Virus record (IMG/VR): IMGVR_UViG_3300017743_000009
Location: 1-59,973 of that record
Reading direction: 5' to 3' (one strand)
Source: a virus
DNA length: 59,973 nucleotides
Below the pieces are notes generated by a model, which saw nothing but the letters and a program-made list of their open reading frames with translations, searched no databases and had not been told where the DNA came from. Both the position numbers and the translations under genes were made by a program. Positions 36,901 to 45,923 of this stretch are shown piece by piece. Every line of letters begins with the position of its first letter. Within the stretch, counting starts at the first letter, position 1.

Positions 36901-38136
36901 GTTATCTCCATCACTAACAGAAGTACCAGCAGTGTCTCTTAATGATACTGTAGCTACTGTATTAGCAGCAAATGATCCTACTACTTGATCAAGCACCAAA
37001 TAGTTACCCATATTAAAGGTAATATATTCTCCTGTTGCGCTTGCAGATGCTGATGCTTTTTGAATAGCTATTCTAGTAGTATTAAATTGTTCTTGTCTTC
37101 TTCCATTTACATAATGAAGACCAGGTCCGATTAATAAATTAAAGTGAGAACTATTAGCAGTTTCAGCTTGCATTTCATTTACTTTAACTGTATAGTTGCC
37201 TGATTCTTCAAATGTTCTTGAAGCCATTTCATCATTAATAACATTATATTGTGTAGTTAATTTTTTAGATATGGGTAATCCATTCTGAAAATCCATAACT
37301 GCAAGGAAGTTAGCATTTGATCTTGCGTCTTGAGTAGGTATTGCTGTAAGGAATGGATTTAATTTTAATCTATCTGCGCCAGGAGCGTTCTCATTATTAT
37401 ATCCTGAAGCGTTATCTAATAATGTTGTATCACTATCTGAAGTAACTATTGATTCAGCTACATCAAAACCAATTGATACATTATCTGGTTTATTAGAATA
37501 TTTAGAAGCTACTACAGTATTAGATGATACTCTTAAAAAATGTCCTTTTGAATAAACAATACCTTCTGAAACTTTAACTGCATAACCTTGGCCAACAGCT
37601 GTAGCAGAATCAGTAACTTCTGAACCTGCAATAGTTAATGTAGTATTATTATATAATGACCCGCTATCGAAAGATGTGTTACTATGTACTTCTACTGTTT
37701 CTGTTGTAGTAAATGTCTTAGCACTACTTACCCCTGTGGTTAGGTAATCAATATATAGAGTAGTTAAGTTAGGGTCCTGAGATACAAGACCGTCTGCGTA
37801 TGCTACAATTTGAGCTGTTACATTTGAAACTGTACCTTTGGCATATAAGGTTAGATATGTAGATGGTGCAACTGGTTGTCCATCAACCTGCAGATCAGAA
37901 ACTTTAACATAATCAAAAGCTGGGTCAAGAGTAATAGAACAACCTTCAATAATTGTTCCTTCTTTATAGATATTATTACCAAACCTCTCTACTTGGTTTT
38001 GTAATATAGTTTGAAGCTGAGTAAGTTCCCTTGCTTGTAATGCTACGGCTGGTTTAAAAAGTACTCTCTGGAACTTTTTATCTTCATCGTAATCATCGTA
38101 ATATGGACTTACGTTGAAATTTGTATCTAAACTCAT
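33934..38136 (-). CDS. DUF4815 virion structural protein
   Basis: A 1400-residue protein. Its N-terminus, NVSPYYDDYDEDKKFQRVLFKP and ARELTQLQTILQNQVERFG (residues about 8-52), is the signature of DUF4815 proteins found in baseplate/tail clusters of marine T4-like phages. Further on are VAPSTYLTLYAKGTV, VYSKGHFLRV and LRNLIDVRP. Near residues 1075-1112 lies a stretch made almost only of Tyr, Gly and Trp (GYWGYGGYNAWNNYYGSYGG). The C-terminus is Gly/Lys-rich. It follows gp8 and precedes its likely C-terminal partner. It probably links fibres to the baseplate. Confidence 0.85.
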   Translation of the reverse strand: MSLDTNFNVSPYYDDYDEDKKFQRVLFKPAVALQARELTQLQTILQNQVERFGNNIYKEGTIIEGCSITLDPAFDYVKVSDLQVDGQPVAPSTYLTLYAKGTVSNVTAQIVAYADGLVSQDPNLTTLYIDYLTTGVSSAKTFTTTETVEVHSNTSFDSGSLYNNTTLTIAGSEVTDSATAVGQGYAVKVSEGIVYSKGHFLRVSSNTVVASKYSNKPDNVSIGFDVAESIVTSDSDTTLLDNASGYNNENAPGADRLKLNPFLTAIPTQDARSNANFLAVMDFQNGLPISKKLTTQYNVINDEMASRTFEESGNYTVKVNEMQAETANSSHFNLLIGPGLHYVNGRRQEQFNTTRIAIQKASASASATGEYITFNMGNYLVLDQVVGSFAANTVATVSLRDTAGTSVSDGDNLGVAPGNQIGTASVRAFEYNDGVQGTAKAQYKLYIFNIKMSAGKAFRNTRSVHLNNKGTGDVVLENSRAVIKEKNLLPGVFAIPSPSVKSTSGSNFIFRTQQQTTATSNTFTVSAVTGVFPYSGTLSNSQKKDWVIYPTLGGGSHGGLANNVPINLDDVAITVSGSSATINLSGAVGSPITSTSFVVVHNEKKTNVAPIKKTKKQVFIKINCNTHGTTNNGPYSLGLPDVVSIDNVYVGTNFSESNPDNKSGYELEKNVFETHYGLSKLSVKSGTNLTTSNRILVKATVMQADSPADGKGFYSISSFKDTNGTDDLPITEIPVYESPNGLRGDLRNLIDVRPQVANTANVASTASGASTNPAETESFGSIEHFTAAPNQIFETDFNYYLGRIDKIALNEQGYLTTKRGTPSSRPVPPQDMPGALNLGTIVVPPFPSLTSKEARGTSRRNESISITPENIRRYTMKEIGKFEKRLKNLEYYTTLSMLEQKTQNMAITDSNGNDRFKNGILVDPATDFNTSDVDNREFSIGIDPTATEFVPRFRKEDIDLIVANTNNVIELDGAYVMSATESIIMEQRVATNHRPCTESFFKFKGKIKMNPTYDSGYDETVVGTKDIFVDSSAGMNDLLDNLNEFYPLTRTNIEKIGTSTDVQSETEVTTDTTFKHYGYWGYGGYNAWNNYYGSYGGYYGGYHGDWWGGKYYNPYSITTETAVTTTTTATTDTYLKTTQQLSMGYENSTSPVGDFVTDVSFSPFMRPKRIRVIATGLRPDTQHYFYFDNTDINANVAPGSIAAISLPTYTLLDKPKYVYRFGDYGDAVTTDEYGVLKALFDLPKETFLVGDRQLVIADVNSLTNLSSATSTASDTYNAYNYSVEKESITVTTRQPTFDISSSESTFEEQTIDVDIDITITNSYAYNWWWDEYYHENLLLPDTGGQDTSNTAYYPYTNNDIIILTEGGESTTGTGSKAADAITGGGGGKTRHTSASREHLK

Positions 38137-38144
38137 CTACTTCC

Positions 38145-40397
38145 CTAAAATTTTAATATTAATTTAAATGTTTCTGTTTGGTTATTATCTCTTGAAACCG
38201 CTGAAATATTTTCTTTATAGATTATTTCTCCTGATCCACTCTTTAATTGTGGTAGGGAAACATCAGTTATTTTAAACTCTGCAGCACTATTAGCTCCTGA
38301 TAAATATTTATCACCCCCAGAGACATCAGACAGTAAGAAGTTATTTCTAACATCAGTTAATTCAATAGATCCATCAGCTGCTCCAGGGTGTGAAAGAACA
38401 AAACCCGAAGCTAAAGATTCACCCTGTGAAACTTTCTCGTCTTCAGATAAACCAGTTCCTTGAGTACCTGAATAAGATACCTCTGATATAAATTTATGTG
38501 TCTGTCTAAATGTAGTAGTGGGCTGTGATACAGCGCTAAGAGTAGCATTACCACCTGTAAAGGTAATTGTCTCGCTTGAGTTAAAATAGCCTCTTATATC
38601 TTTTACAGCAATATCAGATGCCGCTACTGAAATAACAGTAGCAGTCGCGTTACTAGTACTACCTGTTACAACTAGCCCAGAACTTATCGCTGCTGAATTA
38701 GCTGAAAATGTTAGGGTACCGTTTGCAAATAACGGATCTTTTATAAGACCTATTTCCCTAAAATCATTATTAGCAATTAAGGTCCCTGATTCAGTATTAG
38801 ATAATGAAACACTAATACCTATTTTATTACCAAAAAGTTCAGAGAGATTATTTGATCCGTGCCCATTAGGTGGTGATATTACTGCTCGTGCGGCAGCTGT
38901 TGTGGTCAAATAACTGTTTGAAACTGCATTGGTTACAAAACCAGTATTTCCTTGTATTGCTATATTTGCATATGTATAATCAGATCCAACATTTATTACT
39001 TCTACATTAGCTACAACATTAGCATTTAATAAACTATTAACTCGTGCTCTTGCTACAGCTCCTGATCCATCTCCAGTAATTATAACTTGTGGACTGATAG
39101 AAAATTTACTATCTGAAGCTAAGGAATTATCTAATTCAGAAGCAAGTAAGACTCTTTTTTCATTTGCTGTAACTATATATTCATCGATTATACCTATTTG
39201 ACCTGCTCCAGTACCAGATTCAATATAAAAAGATGATCCTTTATAGAAGTCTGTATTAGAAGAAAGTTTATCACCTATCTGAGTTACAGCTGTTATATTA
39301 GATTTAGTAGATGATGTTGTGCCTGTTATTTCATCCGCTGTGTCTATTACCCCACTTATAGATGAGACAGTTAAATGAGTAGAATTAGAATCTATAACAA
39401 CACCATTAGCTGTACCTAAACTGGCTAAAATAGAAGCAGCTGCTGTATTAGAAGCCCCAGTAACTGTAACAGTTGGAGTACCTGAATGACTTTTACCTCT
39501 TGAAGTTAAGTTAACTCCAGTAATAGCTCCATTACTATCAACACTAGAAATACTAGCTGTAGCCACAGCAGTAGCTGACCCGGTTATAGCAATAGTATCT
39601 GATGTAGTAAAACCAGCACCCCCGTCTAATATTCTTAAACCATTTACAAATGAAGTAGTAACTTCCTCTTTAACAAACCCTGAGGTACTACCTACATTAA
39701 GAACGGTACTTGTTGTTCCAGATAAAGAGATTAATTTATTGTCTCCAGCTACACCAAATTGAGTAACAAACCCTTCTGCATAACTTGAGTAATTATTACC
39801 TCCATCAGTAAGCTTAATTACCTGAATAGATCCATCTATAGCATTTGTTATAACATCTGTGTTAGCAATAACTGGTATATAATCATCTGTTGTAAATTTA
39901 TCATATACTGATTCTGGAATTGTATACATATATTTCCATTGATAACCATCAGAAGCAGTTATATAAATTGTATCATTAGCATTTGTTTCTGTTAATGAGG
40001 GCGCTTGAATTGAATTAGCACCATAATTATTATCTATGCATTTGAAGACATTATAATTAGATGTTTCTTGTCTTATTACAAAAAAATCAGTTTCATCTAA
40101 ATGTGCAGTAGTATCATCATACATTGAATAGGCTGTTCCACTTGACCAATCTTTTCTGTTAACCATATGCATAACATCTACATTATCAATCTTTTTACCA
40201 CCAATCATATTTCTATATGATTCATAATGGATAGCATTAACAGACTCCTCAAATGCTGGAGTTACATCCCCGTTAGGAAAAGGTGTGTGCTTACCATAAT
40301 AAAGATACAGTATTGTATTAGCCGGTTCAGTTAATGACTCTTTAAACTGCTCAGCGCTCGAAACTTTAAAATTATTTGTAATAAAACTATGTGCCAT
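38145..40397 (-). CDS. gp8: Baseplate wedge subunit gp8, extended
   Basis: A 750-residue protein, more than twice T4 gp8 (334). The N-terminal 190 residues follow gp8: FITNNFKVSSAEQF, ILYLYYGKHTPFPNGD, VMHMVNRKDWSSGTAYSMYD, FKCIDNNYG, and SDGYQWKYMYTIPESVYDKFTTDDYIPV. The remainder has several Gly/Thr/Ser modules such as GGAGFTTSDTIAITGSA and SRGKSHSGTPTVTVTGAS, also found in the adjacent gp7-like protein. gp8 is the wedge component of the T4 baseplate to which outer proteins bind. Its stop and the gp7-like start are separated by one base. Confidence 0.87.
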   Translation of the reverse strand: MAHSFITNNFKVSSAEQFKESLTEPANTILYLYYGKHTPFPNGDVTPAFEESVNAIHYESYRNMIGGKKIDNVDVMHMVNRKDWSSGTAYSMYDDTTAHLDETDFFVIRQETSNYNVFKCIDNNYGANSIQAPSLTETNANDTIYITASDGYQWKYMYTIPESVYDKFTTDDYIPVIANTDVITNAIDGSIQVIKLTDGGNNYSSYAEGFVTQFGVAGDNKLISLSGTTSTVLNVGSTSGFVKEEVTTSFVNGLRILDGGAGFTTSDTIAITGSATAVATASISSVDSNGAITGVNLTSRGKSHSGTPTVTVTGASNTAAASILASLGTANGVVIDSNSTHLTVSSISGVIDTADEITGTTSSTKSNITAVTQIGDKLSSNTDFYKGSSFYIESGTGAGQIGIIDEYIVTANEKRVLLASELDNSLASDSKFSISPQVIITGDGSGAVARARVNSLLNANVVANVEVINVGSDYTYANIAIQGNTGFVTNAVSNSYLTTTAAARAVISPPNGHGSNNLSELFGNKIGISVSLSNTESGTLIANNDFREIGLIKDPLFANGTLTFSANSAAISSGLVVTGSTSNATATVISVAASDIAVKDIRGYFNSSETITFTGGNATLSAVSQPTTTFRQTHKFISEVSYSGTQGTGLSEDEKVSQGESLASGFVLSHPGAADGSIELTDVRNNFLLSDVSGGDKYLSGANSAAEFKITDVSLPQLKSGSGEIIYKENISAVSRDNNQTETFKLILKF

Positions 40398-40398
40398 A

Positions 40399-43300
40399 TT
40401 AACTCGTTGTTATAGTTGCATTTGCAGATGCTAATGTCAACGTATCTGATTCTCTTACTTTAACTACCTCACCAAATAACTTAGTACCTGATACATGTAA
40501 TATTTCTTTAAGTTGCTCTTCATATTTAGCTAACGCGATACCAGTTCTTACAACATAAGAATATTCTTGATAGTAATTACTATCTTGGACTTTTGAAACA
40601 TCACTAATAAAACTTATTCTATCTCTCCATTCACCAGCACCTACTCCCTGTTTACCTGTAAATGCTTTTCCCGTTACGATAAATGGTGTATCATTGCTCT
40701 GCAATTGTACTATAGTATTAGCCTCATAACCATACCCAGAATCAATTATTTCTAAATTAGATGCAACTCCGTTTGCGGTGATAACAGTTGCGTTAATTAC
40801 AGCGTTTAATCCAATTGGTAAAGTTGTGTCGTCTTGGTAAGCAAATAAAACATCAGCAGTTGCTCCAGATGTTGAGCCTGTGAGCGATGCTCCAGCAACA
40901 AAAGCCTGGCCAAATTTTAATCTTCTTATTTTTACCTGCTCAACTTCATTAACAATAGATGTTGATTTATATCTTCCTGTAGCAATTGAAGTTATAGTAT
41001 TAGCAGTAACACCTGAAGAATCGGGATTAACAGCAGCATTAGATGAAAGAGTTATAATATCTGTAGCATCATTAAAGGTACCTATTGGATTTGATATTTT
41101 AATATGAGTAGCATTAGATGATTCAATAACACCAGTAGCTCCTGTAGCTACTTGAGAGACACCTTCTCCTATAGTAATAGCAGCTCCTCCATCTAGAGTT
41201 ACATTACCACTATGTAAAACTAAGAACCCAGCTAAAGATAAAGTCTGGCCTAAATTTTCACCAGGAATAAATAACCCGTTTCTATTACCTATAACACATA
41301 CTATATCTCTTCTATTAAACCCAGCTACATAAGGATTATGAGCAAGAGGAACAGGATCTAAATTATAACTGCTTCCTGGATTAATAAAGTTAAGTGATTC
41401 TATAGTACCAATAGTAAATGTACTAAACGTAAGGGCATTATATAATATAGTAGTTAAATCTGCCTGACCTGATTTTGGTAAGCCGTAGCCAAAATCCATA
41501 TTTACGGATAATGAAGCACCGGTGCCTGTTGATGTTGATATACTCATTGTGGCATTAGAGTCGTATTCTGAGCCAGGTTCATTTAAAGTTATACTATTTA
41601 CAGAACCAGAATTAGCTGCATTAGCTGAGAATATTCCTGTTGCTGTTACGTTAGGTGATCCACCAGAAAATGTAACTGTATCTGATGGAGCATATCCTGT
41701 ACCACCCATTAAAGATGAAGAAGTAACATTAGCAAATGCATTAACACCTTCATTAGTTATAGTTCTACTATTAGTAAAAGTCCCGTTTGATAAATTTCTA
41801 GCTACTATATGAGTAGCATTAATTGATTTAATAGTTCCTACAGCTCCAATTGAATTACCGGATGCTCTCATTCTTGCCTTAAGTACAGCTCCAGCTCCAG
41901 AAGAAGTAATAGTAACTGCAGGCACACTCTCATATTGAATACCGTTATTAGATATTTCTATTCCTTGAACTGTTCCACTACCATCTGTTACAATATTAGC
42001 TGTAGCGACAGTCCCTGGACTGCCTCCTGTAAATACAACTGTATCTGAATTACTATACCCTGAACCTATTGTTGTAACTGCAATACTATTCACTACTACA
42101 TTAGCTTCAAATATATAATCACCAGCTGAAAAGGTACCGTTAGCTGCAAAAGGCATTCCGGAATTAGCTATATTATTAATACCTATTTTAGTATCTATAG
42201 TTACTGAATCAACAAATCCTACTCCTGAGTTTGATCCGTTAACATGCACATTAGATGTTGGTACTGGATTTAATGCTGTATTATTAGCTCCAATAATATC
42301 AGTAAATAGGGATAGTGTTTCTTGTGTGCCAAGAGAACCAACTTCGTAATCACCACCAATTCCTGTACCTGTATTTGCTACGTTAGCATAAGTATTACTA
42401 GATGACCCAACAACATATGTATAAGGTCCTTTAAAAAACGGTTTATTGTTTGCATTTAAACCTATAACATTAGCAGTTTCTCTTACCTCTCTTCCAATAA
42501 ATTCACCTGTAGCTGTAGCATTAACAACTGTATCAATTGCAACATTACTTACAACATTACTGATTGCACCAACTCGAATAAAATCAGCATGAGCAAAATT
42601 ACCGTTAGCTACCATAATAGTAACTAAATTACCAGTACCGGTCTGTACCCAATGCCCGTTAGCAACAGCTGTATTTGACGCAATGTTAACACCAACTAAT
42701 AAACTGCCACTATTAGCTGCATTTATAAAATTAGTTGCTGTCATTCCAGATGTCCAGGTAACATTAGCAAGCGGTTGACTTACTGTTTCAAATAAGAAAA
42801 AGTCATCTATTTCTGTATTAGAGTTACTAGTATTATTAACTACTAAAGTAGCGTTAGAAGATAGCGTACGTGTATAAGTATTAGATACTGTATATCCATA
42901 CCCTCCATTAGCTAATGTATAATCTACTTTACCTGTAGCATCTTGTACCCCGGTAATTTTTGCTCTACCGTCTTTACCAGAAGTAGATATAACATTAAAA
43001 GTATCTCCTACTTGAAATAATCTTCCACCATTTGTGATACTTATATTAGTAAGTGAACCTACCATTTTTGGAGCATCTTCAATAAGTCCATCATCACTTA
43101 TAAATTCACCAGTTTGAAAATTACCTACTACATTAGATAAGAATGCTAAAGTAACTCTTTTACCAGTTATTACTTTAGTTATAACTGATTCTACAAACGC
43201 TGTGGCAAGTGAGCTAGATCCAATTACTTCTTTACCAATATAGTTACGAGTTCTTTCTGATGGTGAAAGCTCTAAGTATACTGGTTTTGTAAATGAACTC

Positions 43301-43686
43301 TGTGAAGGAATTAAAACTCTTGAACTAGGTAAGAAAACTTCTATTTCTTGACCAAATAACATTCTAATTAAAAGTTCGATAGAACGTATACTGCCCTTAG
43401 ATTGATAAAGGTCACTAATGTGTTTGATCATGAATCGTTCATCTGATTCAGATTCTAATTGTGTGCCTTGTAGAAATGTTTTCTTAAAATGAATTATAAA
43501 ATCTGAGATGGTGTCATCTATATCTCTGTTTTTACTTAAGTTACGAAGAACATTAGTTGTTTGATTAGATGTTTCAAGCCATTCATAATAAGCAAGTACA
43601 AATTGCACAATTTCTGAGTTAGATTCTCTGAATATTTCTGGGAATTGATCTTCAATAAAGTTTGAAATAAACTCAGGACTATACAT
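40399..43686 (-). CDS. gp7: Baseplate wedge protein, gp7-like
   Basis: A 1095-residue protein (T4 gp7 has 1032). The N-terminal 150 residues resemble the C-terminal part of T4 gp7: SPEFISNFIEDQFPEIF, IVQFVLAYYEWLE, then DLYQSKGSIRSIELLIRMLFGQEIEVFLP (compare YSTKGIEASYKFLFKVLYNEEVEIE). Several Gly-rich modules follow (GSGYSNSDTVVFTGGSPG, GTGYAPSDTVTFSGGSPN), and the C-terminus has YQEYSYVVRTGIALAKYEEQLKEILH. It lies between gp6 and gp8 as in T4. The architecture differs from T4 gp7, so the name is by homologous core and order. Confidence 0.78.
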   Translation of the reverse strand: MYSPEFISNFIEDQFPEIFRESNSEIVQFVLAYYEWLETSNQTTNVLRNLSKNRDIDDTISDFIIHFKKTFLQGTQLESESDERFMIKHISDLYQSKGSIRSIELLIRMLFGQEIEVFLPSSRVLIPSQSSFTKPVYLELSPSERTRNYIGKEVIGSSSLATAFVESVITKVITGKRVTLAFLSNVVGNFQTGEFISDDGLIEDAPKMVGSLTNISITNGGRLFQVGDTFNVISTSGKDGRAKITGVQDATGKVDYTLANGGYGYTVSNTYTRTLSSNATLVVNNTSNSNTEIDDFFLFETVSQPLANVTWTSGMTATNFINAANSGSLLVGVNIASNTAVANGHWVQTGTGNLVTIMVANGNFAHADFIRVGAISNVVSNVAIDTVVNATATGEFIGREVRETANVIGLNANNKPFFKGPYTYVVGSSSNTYANVANTGTGIGGDYEVGSLGTQETLSLFTDIIGANNTALNPVPTSNVHVNGSNSGVGFVDSVTIDTKIGINNIANSGMPFAANGTFSAGDYIFEANVVVNSIAVTTIGSGYSNSDTVVFTGGSPGTVATANIVTDGSGTVQGIEISNNGIQYESVPAVTITSSGAGAVLKARMRASGNSIGAVGTIKSINATHIVARNLSNGTFTNSRTITNEGVNAFANVTSSSLMGGTGYAPSDTVTFSGGSPNVTATGIFSANAANSGSVNSITLNEPGSEYDSNATMSISTSTGTGASLSVNMDFGYGLPKSGQADLTTILYNALTFSTFTIGTIESLNFINPGSSYNLDPVPLAHNPYVAGFNRRDIVCVIGNRNGLFIPGENLGQTLSLAGFLVLHSGNVTLDGGAAITIGEGVSQVATGATGVIESSNATHIKISNPIGTFNDATDIITLSSNAAVNPDSSGVTANTITSIATGRYKSTSIVNEVEQVKIRRLKFGQAFVAGASLTGSTSGATADVLFAYQDDTTLPIGLNAVINATVITANGVASNLEIIDSGYGYEANTIVQLQSNDTPFIVTGKAFTGKQGVGAGEWRDRISFISDVSKVQDSNYYQEYSYVVRTGIALAKYEEQLKEILHVSGTKLFGEVVKVRESDTLTLASANATITTS

Positions 43687-43687
43687 A

Positions 43688-45502
43688 TTATAATCTCTCT
43701 TGTATTACATTTAAAGAAATATCTTCAGAATTTAATTGCAAAATATTTGATTGCTTACTTAATAAGTCTTTATTTTTAGCCCTTGCAAATATTTTTAAGA
43801 TACCGCCACTGAAAGAGGGAATTAGTATAGAGTTAATATCTACTTTTCCAGTAGTATAATTTACAGTACCAGCATCAGATAATAGTTCAACAAACTTATT
43901 AGCTGTATCTAATTTTACTATTTTTAAGCCACCTGTTCCATTATCAATAAAGAAAGCATTTGTATCTGTTTTATAGGTAAATAAAGATGATTCTATAGCA
44001 GGTAAGTATAAAGCTTTAGATGTAGTAGAATTAAAAATATCATCTGCTTGTAGCTCATTATCAAAAAGCAATTCATAAGAAGCTGCCAATAATGAATTTG
44101 GGGTTATTTTCTTAAATAGCCTTAATTTTAATTCTGAAGACAGTATACTATTATCACTGTTATCCATTGAATTTAATGCTTTAGAGTTTCTATACTTAGA
44201 ATTAAAGGCGTTAATATTTGATTCTGCAAAGTTAAGAAGTGCATTTTGAGCTTTAGTTTTAATAGTATCAGAGTTCTGTGCAGTAACAGATATATTATAT
44301 TTAATATCACTCACTACTTCTAAAAATGTAAATTCTGGTTGAACAACTTCTACATCTATACCCACTGGTGTTTTTTTAGTAAAGAAGTCTGATATAGATT
44401 TTTTAGTAGACGCTGGAACGCCGTCTGCATTTTTCATGTCAACAGCTAAAATAACTTTTCCATATCTAGGTGGGTTTAATTGCTCGCCACCGAAGGCTAA
44501 AATATTTTGTATTTCAGGAAATTCTCTCTTACCTAGTATTTCATAATCATTGCTTGTAACTGCTCTTTCTTGAACTTGAAAAGCTCTTGGAGCATTTTTT
44601 CTTATACTTTCAATAGATTCTGCTTCTGCACCTCCAGAAGAATTGGTAACAGTTGTTACTGTAACGTTACCATATTGTCCTGAAACTAAATCTAAATTAG
44701 AAAATACTTTACCATTATTACCTTCTTTCTCTGATGTAATTCTATATTTAACTCTTACTAAATTACCTGGAGTCAATTTCTTACCGAAAGTACCGTCACC
44801 GAAAGAAACTCTAAATTTATCAGCTTTAGCTGGTTCAATGAAATAGGCGTTTGAACTAGCACTAAGTCCAAATAAAGTATCTGCTTTAGACCAAACCGCA
44901 TTAGTGCTTGATGTATTAGATAATTTAATATTAACTTCTAAATGATCTGTATCTATATCTTTATTAGATATTTCAGCTATAAAGTTATTTGCTGTGCTTA
45001 CAACAAATGTTTCTTCAATAATAGTACCTTCATATACTTCTATATTATTACCAATCCATTCGGCGCCGCCTGTGGTATTGGCTGACTTAGTAATAATCAA
45101 GTCACTCTGGGTTGAAAATGTTTTTACTTTACCGTTTATAGTTGATTGAAATTTATGCCACTTTGGAATTGAGACTGAGCCTGGGTCATTATTAGGAAAG
45201 ACCTTAACATTAATAACAGCTTTAGCTGAACTAGAAGATTTAGGTACGTAATTTAATTCCTTAGCATGTGAAATTATACTGTCTTTTATTTGAGCTGTAT
45301 CTAAGAACATTTCATTAGCTATCATATTAGTATAATGATTATTTAAATAGGTGTTATATGATAGTACATCTAGTAAAGTACTAATATTTGACCCTTCAAA
45401 GTCATAATCTTTAATATTAGCCTGTGTTCTTAAAAAAGTTTTTAGTTCATTTTTTATAGTATCAAAATCTAAATTTACTACTGATGTTACCGTATTTGCC
45501 AT
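43688..45502 (-). CDS. gp6: Baseplate wedge subunit gp6
   Basis: A 604-residue protein (T4 gp6 has 660) with a gp6/gpJ-type start: DFDTIKNELKTFLRTQ, DYDFEGSNISTLLDVLSYNTYLNNHYTNM and ANEMFLDTAQIKDSIISHAKELNYVP. The middle has VSFGDGTFGKKLTPGNLVRVKYRIT and FQVQERAVTSNDYE, also characteristic. gp6 forms the iris-like ring of the baseplate that triggers sheath contraction. It overlaps gp25 by one base and precedes the gp7-like gene by one base. Confidence 0.95.
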   Translation of the reverse strand: MANTVTSVVNLDFDTIKNELKTFLRTQANIKDYDFEGSNISTLLDVLSYNTYLNNHYTNMIANEMFLDTAQIKDSIISHAKELNYVPKSSSSAKAVINVKVFPNNDPGSVSIPKWHKFQSTINGKVKTFSTQSDLIITKSANTTGGAEWIGNNIEVYEGTIIEETFVVSTANNFIAEISNKDIDTDHLEVNIKLSNTSSTNAVWSKADTLFGLSASSNAYFIEPAKADKFRVSFGDGTFGKKLTPGNLVRVKYRITSEKEGNNGKVFSNLDLVSGQYGNVTVTTVTNSSGGAEAESIESIRKNAPRAFQVQERAVTSNDYEILGKREFPEIQNILAFGGEQLNPPRYGKVILAVDMKNADGVPASTKKSISDFFTKKTPVGIDVEVVQPEFTFLEVVSDIKYNISVTAQNSDTIKTKAQNALLNFAESNINAFNSKYRNSKALNSMDNSDNSILSSELKLRLFKKITPNSLLAASYELLFDNELQADDIFNSTTSKALYLPAIESSLFTYKTDTNAFFIDNGTGGLKIVKLDTANKFVELLSDAGTVNYTTGKVDINSILIPSFSGGILKIFARAKNKDLLSKQSNILQLNSEDISLNVIQERL

Positions 45503-45903
45503 TATCGTACCCTATTTAAAACCAAATCGAATGTGACTGGTCTTTCTGCGTTTATTGCTTGAAATGTAATATAAACTTTTAAACTATGCTCATCTTCATT
45601 ACTCTCAACTAAAACATCCAATATCTGACATCTAGGTTCAAAGTTCTCAATAGTCTCTAAAACTGCCTCTTTTAAATTATACTGCATTTGAGGAGTAGCA
45701 AGTTCAAACAATAAAGATCTAATATTAGAGCCTATTTCTGGTTGAAAAGGTCTTTCATAGAAATTTGTTTGTAATAAATTTATTATAGAAGTCTCTATAG
45801 CTTTTTCATTTACACTTAAAATTACATCATCATTAGCTGGATTAACAGCTAAGTCAGACCTAAGATCTGAAAAAAAGATATTGTTTGTAATAGTCGTAGC
45901 CAT
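45502..45903 (-). CDS. gp25: Baseplate wedge/sheath initiator gp25
   Basis: A 133-residue protein, the size of T4 gp25 (132). It contains NLLQTNFYERPFQPEIGSNI and the family EPR-type motif in ENFEPRCQI, followed by VYITFQAINAERPVTFDLVL. gp25 starts polymerisation of the sheath on the baseplate. It is coupled to gp6 by a one-base overlap. No clear Shine-Dalgarno precedes the ATG; instead GATAAATA ends five bases before it (45909-45916). Confidence 0.95.
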   Translation of the reverse strand: MATTITNNIFFSDLRSDLAVNPANDDVILSVNEKAIETSIINLLQTNFYERPFQPEIGSNIRSLLFELATPQMQYNLKEAVLETIENFEPRCQILDVLVESNEDEHSLKVYITFQAINAERPVTFDLVLNRVR

Positions 45904-45908
45904 ATTTT

Positions 45909-45916
45909 TATTTATC
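45909..45916 (-). promoter_or_regulatory. Possible late-type motif (GATAAATA) directly before gp25
   Basis: The minus strand reads GATAAATA five bases before the gp25 ATG in the 20-base gap after the 231-aa gene. If used, transcription would start at or very near the ATG. No purine-rich ribosome site is evident. It may equally be a chance match. Confidence 0.3.
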
Positions 45917-45923
45917 TTACGTT

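Noticed and set aside
38305-38312. GATAAATA inside gp8 as late promoter
   Set aside because: It is about 170 bases from the next start and inside coding sequence; chance matches are common in this AT-rich DNA.
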